Below, piece after piece: positions 17,522 through 26,652 of a DNA stretch of 64,000 nucleotides (positions are counted from its first letter, which is position 1; each line of letters opens with the position of its first letter). The stretch covers positions 925,836 to 989,835 of the forward strand of contig NZ_CP065856.1 of the NCBI RefSeq assembly GCF_016065055.1, written 5' to 3'. A model generated the notes under the pieces. That model worked only from the letters and a program-made list of their open reading frames with translations. It had not been told where the DNA came from and searched no databases. This DNA is from Halosimplex litoreum. GTDB taxonomy: Archaea > Halobacteriota > Halobacteria > Halobacteriales > Haloarculaceae. The position numbers were made by a program, and so were the translations under genes.

Positions 17522-19486
17522 ATGAACGCACTGCTGTCGCGACTCCGCGGGGGCGGCGACGAAGACGCTTGCGAGTGTCGCCCCGCTTTCGAGGGGGACC
17601 GACTGGTCGTCGACGCGAGCGACTGCCCCGACGGCGGCCGCCTGGCGTCGTCGGCCGACTGTCGCGAGACGGTCGTCGAAGCGCTCACCGACCGCGACGC
17701 CGAGACGGTCGTGACGCGCGCGGACGGAACGGTTCGAGCGTACGAGGACGAGGCGGCGGCGCTGCTGACGGCGGCCGGTCGGTTCGCCGACGCCGCCGCG
17801 TTCCACGACGAGCGCCTCGCCGCGAGGGCGCGCCGTGACCCGCTCGCGGCTGCACGGGAAGCGACCGGCCGGGCCGGCCCCGTCGAACGGGTCGCCACCG
17901 AGACGGGGCTGGCCGAGGGCGCGGCGCGAGCGGAGGGGTACGACGACGTGCTCCGACCGTTCGTCGGGCCGACGGTCAGCCGTTCCAGAGTGGCTGCGCG
18001 GCCGCCGAGCGACGCCCGCCTGCGCGACCGGCAGGCGCTCGACGGCGGCGGACTCGTGCGGATCTACGAGCGACCCACCGACGCGCTGGCGACCTACCAC
18101 CTCGAACCGGTCGAAGCGCGCTTCGACGAGGCGACGGCAGCGACGCTCTCGGCCGCCTACGACCGACTCGCCGGCGGCGAGGTCGGTGGCGCCGGACTCA
18201 CGGATACCGAGGTCGCGGACGCCGAGCGGGCACCGGGCCGCGCCGCCCGGGCGGTCGCCGACGAGGACGACCCCGTGGAAGATATCGCGGCCGTCCTGCA
18301 CAAACACGCCCGCGGATACGGCGTCGTTGCGGATCTCTTCACCGACCCGCGTGTCTCCGACGTGTTCGCCACGGCACCGGTCGCGGCGCGGCCGCTGCGG
18401 GTCCGTGTCGACGGCGAGGCGATGCGGACGAACGTCAGACTCACCGACGAGGGCGCCGCGGCGCTGGCCTCTCGGTTCCGTCGCGAAAGCGGGCGGGCCT
18501 TCTCCGGGGCCGACCCGACGCTGGACGCCGCCGTCGCGACCGGCGACCGCCGGGTGCGCGTGGCCGCCGTGACCGACCCCGTCAGCGACGGTGTCGCCTT
18601 CGCCTTCCGCGCGGGCGACCGTGCGGCCTGGACGCTGCCGGCGCTTGTCGCCAACGGGACGATGCCCGCCGACGCCGCCGCCCTGCTGTCCGTTGCGGTC
18701 GAACGGGGCGCTGCCAGCCTCGTCGCCGGCCCGCGCGGCGCCGGGAAGACGACCTGTCTGAGCGCGCTGCTGTGGGAGATCCCCGTCGAGACCCGTGCGG
18801 TCGTCATCGAGGACACGCCCGAACTCCCGGTCGACGCGCTCCAGTCGGGCGGCCGCGACGTGCAGGCGCTCCGGAGTTCGCTCGACGACGCCGGGACGAG
18901 CCCGACGGAGGCGCTCCGGACGGCGCTCAGACTCGGCAGCGGCGCGCTCGTCGTCGGCGAGATCCGGGGCGAGGAGGCCGGGACGCTCTACGAGGCGATG
19001 CGCGTCGGCGCCAACGACGGCGCCGTCCTCGGGACGATCCACGGCGACGGCGGCGCGGCCGTCCGCGAGCGCGTCGTCGCCGACCTAGGGGTCCCCGAGA
19101 GCTCGTTCGCCGCGACGGATGTCCTGGTCACGCTCGAAGCCGCCGAGCGCGAGGACGGTACCCAGCGTCGCGTCCGCGCGATCGAGGAGGTCGAACGGAC
19201 CGGCGGCGGCCGTGGAGACGCCGGCGACGAGCGGGGGTCCGGCGGCGCCGAGACCGTCGAGTTCGTTTCGCTCTACGAGCGCGACGGCGACGGGCTGGGG
19301 TCGACCGACCGGATCGAACGGGGCAACAGCCGGCTGGTCGCCGCGCTGGCGCGGCCCGGAGAGAGCTACGCCGATCTCAGAGCGGAACTGTCGGCGCGGA
19401 CGGAGTGGCTCGACGGCCTCGCCACGACCGGCCGGACAGACCCCGAAACGGTCGAGCGAGCGCGCGTCGAGCGGGTAGAAGCGTGA
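17522..19486 (+). CDS. Type II/IV secretion system ATPase (GspE/PilB/TadA-like)
   Basis: Hexameric ATPases of this family power assembly of archaeal type IV pili and related filaments. Length 654. About 230 N-terminal residues are poorly conserved, and CECRP near the N-terminus may bind metal. The N2-like domain (HKHARGYGVVADLFTDPRVSDVF) follows. The core has Walker A GPRGAGKTT (about 402-410), an Asp box (VVIEDTPELPV), Walker B GALVVGEIRGEE (about 473-484) and the His box TIHGDG. The stop overlaps the GTG of the TadC-like gene by 4 nt (GTGA, 19483-19486), so the motor and membrane platform are coupled. The accompanying genes suggest a Tad-like or minor pilus system rather than the archaellum. 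Confidence 0.9.
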   Translation: MNALLSRLRGGGDEDACECRPAFEGDRLVVDASDCPDGGRLASSADCRETVVEALTDRDAETVVTRADGTVRAYEDEAAALLTAAGRFADAAAFHDERLAARARRDPLAAAREATGRAGPVERVATETGLAEGAARAEGYDDVLRPFVGPTVSRSRVAARPPSDARLRDRQALDGGGLVRIYERPTDALATYHLEPVEARFDEATAATLSAAYDRLAGGEVGGAGLTDTEVADAERAPGRAARAVADEDDPVEDIAAVLHKHARGYGVVADLFTDPRVSDVFATAPVAARPLRVRVDGEAMRTNVRLTDEGAAALASRFRRESGRAFSGADPTLDAAVATGDRRVRVAAVTDPVSDGVAFAFRAGDRAAWTLPALVANGTMPADAAALLSVAVERGAASLVAGPRGAGKTTCLSALLWEIPVETRAVVIEDTPELPVDALQSGGRDVQALRSSLDDAGTSPTEALRTALRLGSGALVVGEIRGEEAGTLYEAMRVGANDGAVLGTIHGDGGAAVRERVVADLGVPESSFAATDVLVTLEAAEREDGTQRRVRAIEEVERTGGGRGDAGDERGSGGAETVEFVSLYERDGDGLGSTDRIERGNSRLVAALARPGESYADLRAELSARTEWLDGLATTGRTDPETVERARVERVEA

Positions 19487-21270
19487 CGACCGACGCCCGA
19501 GGTGCAGACGAGCGGGAACCGCGAATCTCGCGGACACCGGCGGACCGGGCTGGCGCGACCCGGGAGAGCGACGGCCGATTCGTCGCGGCCGTCGAAGCGC
19601 TCGCGATCGCAGCACCGTGGGACCCCAGGCAGGACCCGGAACTCGCGCGGGCGGTCGAGTTCCTCGGCTGGGACCTCGACGCGGAGACGGTCCTGCGAGC
19701 GGGCGACGGCGCCGGTATCGCCGCGGCGGTCGCGGTCGCCGTACCGCTGGCACTGGTCCTGGGAGCGCCGTCGGTGGCCGTGGCCGCGGGGCTACTGGTC
19801 GGACTCGGCGTCGCGGCCGTCGCGCGATACGTCCCCCGCGGGCTGGCGACTGCCCGGCGGACCCGCGCACTCGGGACGGCGCCGGAACTCGTCAGCAGCG
19901 TCGTCCTGCGGATGCGACTGGCGCCGACGACCGAGACGGCGGCCGCGTTCGCCGCCGAGACGGGCGACGGACGCCTCGCTCGGAGTCTGGGGGCGCACGT
20001 GCGGCGAGCGCGCGGGACCGGTCGTTCGGGGCTGTCGTCGTTCGCCGACGAGTGGGCCGAGTGGTTCCCGGCGCTGCGGCGCGCGCTCACGCTCGTCGAG
20101 TCGGCGGGCTCGGCCGAACCGGAGGAGCGCGAGCGGGCGTTAGACAGCGCGCTCGACGTGACGCTAGCGGGGACTCGCGAATCGATGGCCGAGTTCGCGG
20201 CCGGGATCCAGGGACCTGCGACCGCACTGTACGCGTTCGGCGTGTTGCTCCCGCTGGCGCTGGTCGCCCTTCTCCCGACTGCCGGTACCGTGGGTCTGGA
20301 GGTTCCGTTGGCGGCCGTCGTCGTCGGCTACGACCTGGTCTTGCCCACGGCGCTACTGGTCGCCAGCGCGTGGCTGCTCGCGCGCCGACCCGTCGCGTTC
20401 CCACCGACACCGGTCCCCCGATCGCATCCCGAGGTGCCGGACAACCGGTGGCCCGCCCTCGTCGCGGGGGCGGCAGCGGGTGGGGGTGCCTGGCTCGTCG
20501 TCACCCGGCTCGCGTCGTCGTGGACGGCGCTCGTGGCGACACCCGCCGTCGGGGTCGGCGTCGCACTGGTCGTCATCTACCGACCGATGACCGCCGTCCG
20601 CGACCACGTCGCGGCCGTCGAATCGGGCCTGCCCGACGCGCTGTATCTGGTCGGTCGCGAGGTCGACCGCGGTCGGTCGGTCGAAGTCGCGTCGGACGAC
20701 GCGGTCGAGCTGCTGGACTCGGCGGCCGGCGAGGTGTTCGCCGACGCCGTCCGCCAGCAGCGACAGGTTCGGGCGGGCGTCCGCGAATCGTTCCTCGGCG
20801 AGCACGGGGCGCTCGCGACGGTGCCGAGCGAGCGCGCCCGAGCCACCGCGGAGTTGCTCGCCGTCGCCGCCTCCGAAGGGCGTCCGGCGGGACCGGCCAT
20901 CGTCGCGATGGCCGACCACCTCGACGACCTGCAGAGCGTCGAGCGAACGATCCGCCGCGACCTGGAACGGGTCACGTCGACGCTCGCGAACACGGCGGCG
21001 GTGTTCGGCCCGCTCGTCGGCGGCGCGACCGTCACGCTCGCCGAGCAGATGAGCAGCGACGGCCCGCTGACGACCGCCGTGTCGCCTGCGGCCCTCGGTC
21101 TCGCCGTCGGCGCGTACGTGCTGGCGCTCGCCGTGATCCTGACGACGCTCGCGACTGGGCTCGAACGGGGTCTCGACCGTTCGCTGGTCGGCTACCGCGT
21201 CGGCCGCGCACTCTGTCTGGCGAGCACCGTCTTCGTCGCCGGCCTCGTCGGGACGGGGTGGCTCGTCTGA
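19483..21270 (+). CDS. Type II secretion F / TadC-like membrane platform protein
   Basis: 595 residues from GTG 19483, which overlaps the ATPase stop. The T2SSF pattern occurs twice. First comes an early membrane pair (about 77-112), then a cytoplasmic helical bundle (SVVLRMRLAPTTETAAAFAAE ... GTRESMAEFAAGIQGPATALYAFG) leading to a membrane block (about 245-300). A second block at about 325-365 is followed by a second bundle (ESGLPDALYLVGREVDRGRS ... LDDLQSVERTIRRDLERVTS) and C-terminal helices (about 535-595). This double arrangement is typical of archaeal PilC/GspF2-type proteins of pili. It would transmit movement of the ATPase to pilin subunits in the membrane. Confidence 0.87.
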   Translation: MTTDARGADEREPRISRTPADRAGATRESDGRFVAAVEALAIAAPWDPRQDPELARAVEFLGWDLDAETVLRAGDGAGIAAAVAVAVPLALVLGAPSVAVAAGLLVGLGVAAVARYVPRGLATARRTRALGTAPELVSSVVLRMRLAPTTETAAAFAAETGDGRLARSLGAHVRRARGTGRSGLSSFADEWAEWFPALRRALTLVESAGSAEPEERERALDSALDVTLAGTRESMAEFAAGIQGPATALYAFGVLLPLALVALLPTAGTVGLEVPLAAVVVGYDLVLPTALLVASAWLLARRPVAFPPTPVPRSHPEVPDNRWPALVAGAAAGGGAWLVVTRLASSWTALVATPAVGVGVALVVIYRPMTAVRDHVAAVESGLPDALYLVGREVDRGRSVEVASDDAVELLDSAAGEVFADAVRQQRQVRAGVRESFLGEHGALATVPSERARATAELLAVAASEGRPAGPAIVAMADHLDDLQSVERTIRRDLERVTSTLANTAAVFGPLVGGATVTLAEQMSSDGPLTTAVSPAALGLAVGAYVLALAVILTTLATGLERGLDRSLVGYRVGRALCLASTVFVAGLVGTGWLV

Positions 21271-21272
21271 AC

Positions 21273-21281
21273 CTTTTTATT
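21273..21281 (+). promoter_or_regulatory. TATA box for the pseudopilin-like block
   Basis: CTTTTTATT lies centred 28 nt before the GTG at 21305, just after the TadC-like stop. It supports the GTG start and indicates a third, separate leaderless promoter inside the pilus-like locus. The T-run could also help terminate the upstream transcript. Confidence 0.6.
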
Positions 21282-21304
21282 CGAACGGGCGACCAGGCCG
21301 TCTC

Positions 21305-21781
21305 GTGTACGACACCGCCGTCGAATCGACGTACGTCTGGCTCGGGCTCGCGATCGTGAGCGTCGGGATCCTGGGCTTCGCGCTCCGGGTCCCGACCGCG
21401 CCGCCACCCGACGCCAAGCCCGTCGCTCGCACGATCGACAGCGTCGCTGCTAGCCCCCACGAGGCGACGGCTCGGCAGCCGGTCGACGCTCGACGGATCC
21501 GGATCGGCGCCCACCGGGTCGGTCTGCGCGGCTCCGGCGGCGACGCCCACGCGTCGCTCGCGTACGGCCCCGTGATACCGGTGGCGGCCGGCGACGGCGA
21601 TCGGCTCCGACGCGTCCTCCGCGGCGTCCCCCCGGAGCGCGTCTTCCGGAGCGAGTCGACGTTCGCGCGAGTCCTCGATCGGGCGCAGACGCGGGAGCCG
21701 TCCTGGCAACCGGCACCGGAGACGCTGATCGTCAGACGAGTGAGCTGGAGGGACGCGAATGCGACGCTCGTCGGGGCGTGA
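21305..21781 (+). CDS. Pilus-locus protein with single N-terminal membrane helix (1)
   Basis: 158 residues starting at GTG 21305, chosen for its TATA spacing. One hydrophobic helix lies at about 10-30 (YVWLGLAIVSVGILGFALRV). A PPPDAKPVARTIDSVA linker follows, then a soluble domain with alternating Arg- and Val-rich strands (LIVRRVSW near the end). It overlaps the next gene by 23 nt. I recall such proteins as the haloarchaeal DUF7283-7286 set that accompanies secretion ATPases; this is unchecked memory. It is a candidate minor pilin or assembly component. Confidence 0.6.
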   Translation: MYDTAVESTYVWLGLAIVSVGILGFALRVPTAPPPDAKPVARTIDSVAASPHEATARQPVDARRIRIGAHRVGLRGSGGDAHASLAYGPVIPVAAGDGDRLRRVLRGVPPERVFRSESTFARVLDRAQTREPSWQPAPETLIVRRVSWRDANATLVGA

Positions 21782-22151
21782 GGCCCAGACCGAGCCGCTG
21801 GCGGCGGTCGTCGCGGTAGTCGTCGTCGCACTCGCACTGTCGGTCTACGTCGGTGCGTTAGAGGCGAGCCTCCCCGGACCGGTCGACCGGAACCACGCCG
21901 AGACCGCCGCCGACCGGATCGAGCGCGCACTGACCGTCGGCGGCGTCGCCCGACCCGACCGCCTCGCCACCGCACTCGACCGCGGTCCCGACGGCTACCG
22001 GGTCAACGCCACGCTCACCGTCGGAGACCGGACCGAACGGGTTGGCCCGACCTCCCCCGAGGCGGTGGACACCGCGCGTCGACGGGTGAGCGTCCGCATC
22101 GGTCCGGGTCGCGTCGAACCGGGTCGACTGGAGGTGCGCGTGTGGACGTGA
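21759..22151 (+). CDS. Pseudopilin-like protein of the pilus locus (2)
   Basis: 130 residues. The N-terminus (MRRSSGREAQTEPLAAVVAV) is a short basic leader followed by a Glu/Pro-containing start of a long hydrophobic helix (to about residue 33). That is the arrangement of archaeal pilin-like proteins, although the classical prepilin peptidase site is not exact. The remainder is a small domain with VNATLTVGDRTERVG and ends RLEVRVWT. It overlaps both neighbours (23 nt upstream, 10 nt downstream), so translation is coupled. Confidence 0.62.
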   Translation: MRRSSGREAQTEPLAAVVAVVVVALALSVYVGALEASLPGPVDRNHAETAADRIERALTVGGVARPDRLATALDRGPDGYRVNATLTVGDRTERVGPTSPEAVDTARRRVSVRIGPGRVEPGRLEVRVWT

Positions 22152-23029
22152 GAGCGTCGAGCACGGCGTTCGACACCGTGCTCTTCGTCCTGCTGGTCGG
22201 GATCGCCGTCGGGACGCTCGCGGGTGTCGGCGACCGCCGCGCGCCCGACGGGAACCGCGTCGCCGAGGAGACTGGAGACCTGCTGGCGACGACCACGGCC
22301 GAGGTGACCTACACCCGCTCGGCGCGAGTCCCCTCGTCGGCGCTGCTCGACGGCGACGACACCGTAACGGTCACCGTCACTCGGGCGGCGAGCGGTACGC
22401 GGGCGGAGTTGCTCGCGGCGGCCGCGGTGGCCGACCCGTCGCTCGGCGGCGCCTCGCTCACCGGGACCGGCGAGAACCTGCGAGCGGGAAGCCGGAGCGC
22501 GACCCGACGCGTCCTGCACACGCGGGAAGCGAACGCACAGGTCGCAGTGACCTGGCGCCCGTATCCGAACGCGACGCTGCGCTCGTCGTTCACCGTCGGC
22601 GACGCGCCGCCCCGTGACGCGGACGTATCGGTCGCCACCGTCGCGGCAGCGAGTGGGATGGCGAACGTCTCGGCCGCAGCGAGACGGGCAGCGCGGACGA
22701 ACGGCTTCGGTGGCGTCGCGAACGTGTTGGCCGACGTCGTCGTCGCGGACCTGTTCCCGCCGAGCGAGACCCGGGACGCCCTCTACAGCGAGGGGCCCGA
22801 CCGAGCACTGGTCGCCCACCGCTACCGGCGTGCGGCGACCGTGCTGGGCGTCGATACGCCAGCACCGTTCACACCCGAGACGGTGGCGCGGGCGAACCGC
22901 CGGCTGTCCGAATCACTCGCCGAGCGGCTCGCGAGGGACCTGAACCGACGGTACGACTCACCGACGGAAGCCGCGTCGGCGGTGCGAGCGCATCGAGTCC
23001 GGGTCGTCGTCAGGACGTGGTCGGAGTGA
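22142..23029 (+). CDS. Pilus-locus protein with single N-terminal membrane helix (3)
   Basis: 295 residues from GTG 22142. It has an N-terminal hydrophobic helix (TAFDTVLFVLLVGIAVGTLAG), then a beta-rich domain (TAEVTYTRSARVPSS ... VTVTVTRAASGTRAELLAAAAV). A helical C-terminal domain (about 190-295) holds ANRRLSESLAERLARDLNRR. The last 13 nt overlap the following 1042-residue gene. No enzymatic motif is visible. The overlap chain with genes on both sides argues that it is a fixed structural component of the machine. Confidence 0.6.
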   Translation: MDVRASSTAFDTVLFVLLVGIAVGTLAGVGDRRAPDGNRVAEETGDLLATTTAEVTYTRSARVPSSALLDGDDTVTVTVTRAASGTRAELLAAAAVADPSLGGASLTGTGENLRAGSRSATRRVLHTREANAQVAVTWRPYPNATLRSSFTVGDAPPRDADVSVATVAAASGMANVSAAARRAARTNGFGGVANVLADVVVADLFPPSETRDALYSEGPDRALVAHRYRRAATVLGVDTPAPFTPETVARANRRLSESLAERLARDLNRRYDSPTEAASAVRAHRVRVVVRTWSE

Positions 23030-26000
23030 GCCGGAACGGATTCGAACTCGGCACGCGCGGCCGCGTCCCGTTCGCGCTCGTCGGCGTCCTGCTGGTGCTA
23101 TCGAGCGCGCTGTTCGCCAGCGCGGTCGACCGCCCGCAGCCGACGCCAGAGCCGGCGGTCGATCTGGCCGTCGAACGGACGACTGCCGACGCGCGCGCCG
23201 CCGTTCGGACGGCGGTCGCCGAGGCGGGCGTCGCCGCGGCCAGCGACCCCGTCCTGACACCAGCGAGCAACCGGTGGGGGGCGCTGCTCGACTCCGACAC
23301 GGCGTTCAGAGACGTGCTAAAACTCCGGATCTACCTCGCCGCGCAGGAGCGGCTGCGGACTGTCGTGCGTACCCATCGCGGGGTGCGGGCGAACGCGTCG
23401 CTGGCACCGGCGCGGACGCCCGAAGCGCTTCGAGCGGCGATGGACCGGGTGAACGTCGAGCGAGCGGGTCCCGAGCGGACGAAGCTCCGAGTCGACCTCT
23501 CGAACGTCACCGTCGAGGCGGCCCGCGAGGGACGGACTGTCGGCACCGAGGACGTCTCGTTCTCGGTGGTCGTCCCGACACCGGTGCTGGCGGTCCACGA
23601 GCGCGTCGAAACGTTCCAGGAGCGGCTCGAACGCGGCGTCTCGAAGCCGGGGCTCGGTCAGCGGCTGACCGCCCGGCTCTACGCGGTGGCCTGGGCGCGC
23701 GGCTACGCCCAGTACGGGGGCGCGCCGATCGAGAACGTAGTCGCGAACCGCCACGTCGAGCTGACGACGAACGGGGGGATACTCGACGAGCAGCGGTCGG
23801 TCTTCGGCGCGAGCGACCCGGACGGTCGCGACGCGCTCGAAACTGCGGTCGCCCGCGTCGGTCTCCAGGAGGTGCTCGCGACCCACGGTCCCAGCAAGGA
23901 CTCGACGGCGACGCTCCTCCGTCAGGGTATCCGGGCCGCCGGTGGACCCTCCGAGAGCGCGGGCGTTCCGCGGCTCACCTCGGGAGGGACCGACGCGCCG
24001 CCGCCGAACGAGACGGTGACCGTCTCCGTCGGACGCTCTGCGGATAGAGCGTTCCGAGCGTTCGTTCGAGACGGAGCGATCAACGGGACGATCGACGCGG
24101 TGTACGGCGCCGAGATCCGGACGCTCGCGGCGACCGAGCGGGTCACCGGCGGGACGCCCGACCGGCCGGGTCCGCCCGCGGGCGACGACTGGCAGTTCCG
24201 CGTCGAGACGACCGACACCGACGTGGTCGACGTGTCGAACGCGACGGGCGGGCCGACCGTCTCGGACCCGTCTGGGTATCACCGGCTGGAGACGTACTCC
24301 CGGACCGTCCGGTTGCGACACGAGCGGCGGGCGATCTGGCACCACAACGGGTCGCTCGACGCGACGACGCGGACGACCACGGAGACGAAGCGTGTTCGGG
24401 TCGCCGTCGTCGGTCGTCACGCACCGACGCCGCACGCTCCGGACCATCCCATCCCGTCCGTCCACGAGCGAGGCGGCCGGTTCGGCGGGCCGAACCTCGC
24501 CGACGTGCCACCGAAAGTCCGGGAGGCGGGCGAGTTCGCGGGCGGCTCGGACGCGCTTGCTGGACGCGCGGCGCGTGGGACGCTCTCGGAGACATCGACG
24601 CGGATCGACGGCGAGTGGCCCGGGGAGCTGCCGCAGTGGATCTACCGGGACCTGATCGAGTTACGCCGGTCCGTCCGCGGGGCGTCGGTCTCGGTCGCCC
24701 GCGGCCGGATGGGGACGTACGAGGCGACGCCGGCCGCGAAACTGGTCAGACAGCTACGCGAACGGCGAAGCGAACTCGTCGACGCGCCAGCGACCTACGA
24801 CAGCGTCGCCGCGAAGGCCCGTGCGGCCGTTCGCGGCCGCTACCTCGCGTCCGTGATCGACCGAGTGGAACGCCGGGCGGAGCAGCGGTCGGACCGGGAG
24901 AGTGCGTTCGAGAGCGCGATCGGGGCCGTCGGCGGCCCGTCGCTGTCGCGGCTGCGGTCGAGTTACGACGCGCGGCGGGCCGACGAACGCGACGCCGGAC
25001 CAGGTGGGGGTGAGGGGCCGCCCCTCGAATACTCCGTCGACGGCGCGCCGCCGTATCTGACGCTCGCGAAGGTGACGCCGGGGCAGGTGACAGCCGTCGA
25101 TAACGAAACGCACCCGCTGACCGCCCGGAACGTGAACTACTTCAGTATCCCCTACGCCGACGCGACGGACGTGGCGCTGAGCGCGCTCCTGCCCGGTGAG
25201 ACGAGCCGGCAGCGGCGTCTCTCGACGGCCGCGCGGGCGCTCCGGGCGGCCAACCGGACGCTCGAGTACCGACCGAACGCCACCGTCAGGGAACGCCGCG
25301 ACCGCTTGCTGACGGAACTGAACGACACCGTCGAGGAGGTCGAGGCGGACCTTGCAGACGAACTGGAAACGGCGGGCGTCGGCAACGCTTCGACCGACCA
25401 CGAGGCCCTCGTCGAGGCGGGGCTCGGCCGGTGGTCGGCGCTCGACGCGCGGGCGCTCGCGATGGCGAACGGGTCGGTCGTCGACCCGATCGTCGCCGCC
25501 GCGGTCCGTCGGACTGCCGGCGAGTGGACGACGCGGCGGCGCGACTGGGTGCGGCTGCAGTTGCGGACGGGGCTATACGACGCCCTGGAGTCGAAGCGCG
25601 GGAAGGTCTCGGGGCCGGCGGTGACGACCCTCACTGCCGGGGTGAAGGACGCGGTCGGGGAGGCAGTCAGATCGAAGGTCTCGGCCGTGGCGGCCGAGCG
25701 GCTCAACGAGTCGGTGACCGAGATCCCGGCCGGGCTGCCGGTAGCGCCACCCTTCACGAACTGGTGGGTGACGACGAACGTCTGGTCGGTGACTGTTCGG
25801 GGCCAGTACGCCCGCTTTGCCGTCGAGGTGCCGCGCCGGACGCCCGCCGTGGGCGACGCGTCGCTGCAGTACGTCCGCGACGGCGGGAACGCGACGCTGG
25901 ATCTGGACGGCGACGGGAGAGAAGAAGTGCTCGGTCGGTCGTCGAAGGTGACGTTCACGTCGCGGACGGCGGTGGCGGTGGTCGTCCCGCCCGGTGGCAC

Positions 26001-26145
26001 CGGCGTCGGCGACGTCGACGGCAACTCGATCGAGCAGTCGAAGGGATGGCCCAAGCCCGGGCCGAACCCGCGCGAGCGGCCGTGGACCGGCGAGACGTAT
26101 CCGCTCTCGATAAACGGGTCCGAGGCCGACGGGGGGAGCGGGTAG
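23017..26145 (+). CDS. Very large membrane-anchored extracellular protein of the pilus locus (4)
   Basis: 1042 residues with one strong N-terminal membrane helix (about 17-37, VPFALVGVLLVLSSALFASAV). The ectodomain is otherwise soluble, with many NxT/NxS sites and long helical stretches rich in Arg and Glu (AAKARAAVRGRYLASVIDRVERRAE). A near-C-terminal beta section contains ATLDLDGDGREEVLG, an EF-hand-like or FG-GAP-like acidic loop. The C-terminus is Pro/Gly-rich. It is the last gene of the overlapping block. GC content and codon use look like the neighbours, so recent transfer is not suggested. It may be the surface tip or adhesive component; the sequence shows only location and size. The GTG at 23026 is a possible later start. 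Confidence 0.62.
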   Translation: MVGVSRNGFELGTRGRVPFALVGVLLVLSSALFASAVDRPQPTPEPAVDLAVERTTADARAAVRTAVAEAGVAAASDPVLTPASNRWGALLDSDTAFRDVLKLRIYLAAQERLRTVVRTHRGVRANASLAPARTPEALRAAMDRVNVERAGPERTKLRVDLSNVTVEAAREGRTVGTEDVSFSVVVPTPVLAVHERVETFQERLERGVSKPGLGQRLTARLYAVAWARGYAQYGGAPIENVVANRHVELTTNGGILDEQRSVFGASDPDGRDALETAVARVGLQEVLATHGPSKDSTATLLRQGIRAAGGPSESAGVPRLTSGGTDAPPPNETVTVSVGRSADRAFRAFVRDGAINGTIDAVYGAEIRTLAATERVTGGTPDRPGPPAGDDWQFRVETTDTDVVDVSNATGGPTVSDPSGYHRLETYSRTVRLRHERRAIWHHNGSLDATTRTTTETKRVRVAVVGRHAPTPHAPDHPIPSVHERGGRFGGPNLADVPPKVREAGEFAGGSDALAGRAARGTLSETSTRIDGEWPGELPQWIYRDLIELRRSVRGASVSVARGRMGTYEATPAAKLVRQLRERRSELVDAPATYDSVAAKARAAVRGRYLASVIDRVERRAEQRSDRESAFESAIGAVGGPSLSRLRSSYDARRADERDAGPGGGEGPPLEYSVDGAPPYLTLAKVTPGQVTAVDNETHPLTARNVNYFSIPYADATDVALSALLPGETSRQRRLSTAARALRAANRTLEYRPNATVRERRDRLLTELNDTVEEVEADLADELETAGVGNASTDHEALVEAGLGRWSALDARALAMANGSVVDPIVAAAVRRTAGEWTTRRRDWVRLQLRTGLYDALESKRGKVSGPAVTTLTAGVKDAVGEAVRSKVSAVAAERLNESVTEIPAGLPVAPPFTNWWVTTNVWSVTVRGQYARFAVEVPRRTPAVGDASLQYVRDGGNATLDLDGDGREEVLGRSSKVTFTSRTAVAVVVPPGGTGVGDVDGNSIEQSKGWPKPGPNPRERPWTGETYPLSINGSEADGGSG

Positions 26146-26229
26146 CTCGGGCCGAGAGCGACGATCGAACTCGGACCGGAGACCGACCGAGAGTGACACT
26201 GACTTGTAGGCCGACCGCGAAAGGCGGGT

Positions 26230-26652
26230 ATGCTCAGAGGCGAGTTCGAGTCGGCGGGCGAGCAGTCGCCCGAGGAGGTACGGCAAGCGTACGGCGAAGT
26301 ACTGGCCGAGACGGTCGAGTCGGTGGGAGTCGACACGGTCGTCACGCGGTCGGGCGTCGACCGGGAGGTCGTCGGGTCGATCGCCGCCGGTGACCAGCCA
26401 GAACTGACGCTCGAGGCGGCCGCGTCGGTGCTGGCCGCCGACCCCGACCGTCCGGACGGCGAGACGATCGAGCTGGAGGCGCTGGACATCCTCCTGATGG
26501 GGATGACCACGGCGGTCGTCGACGTCGACGCCGTCGCTGCCGGGCTGGACGACGAGATGGACCCCAAGGAGATCCAACAGAAGGTGGAGGGACGGTATCC
26601 GATCACGCTCGCGGAGTACGCGGCGATCCACCAGTTCCTCGAAACCCGATAA
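26230..26652 (+). CDS. DUF5791-like haloarchaeal protein
   Basis: 140 acidic residues. The pattern matches what I recall of DUF5791: an N-terminal FESAGEQSPEEVRQAYGEVL, a helix-turn-helix-like middle (VVTRSGVDREVVGSIAAGD), LLMGMTTAVVDVDAVAAGLD and a final DPKEIQQKVEGRYPITLAEY. The middle could contact DNA, but function is unknown. Its stop overlaps the start of the epimerase gene by one base (TAATG at 26650-26654), indicating an operon. Confidence 0.72.
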   Translation: MLRGEFESAGEQSPEEVRQAYGEVLAETVESVGVDTVVTRSGVDREVVGSIAAGDQPELTLEAAASVLAADPDRPDGETIELEALDILLMGMTTAVVDVDAVAAGLDDEMDPKEIQQKVEGRYPITLAEYAAIHQFLETR

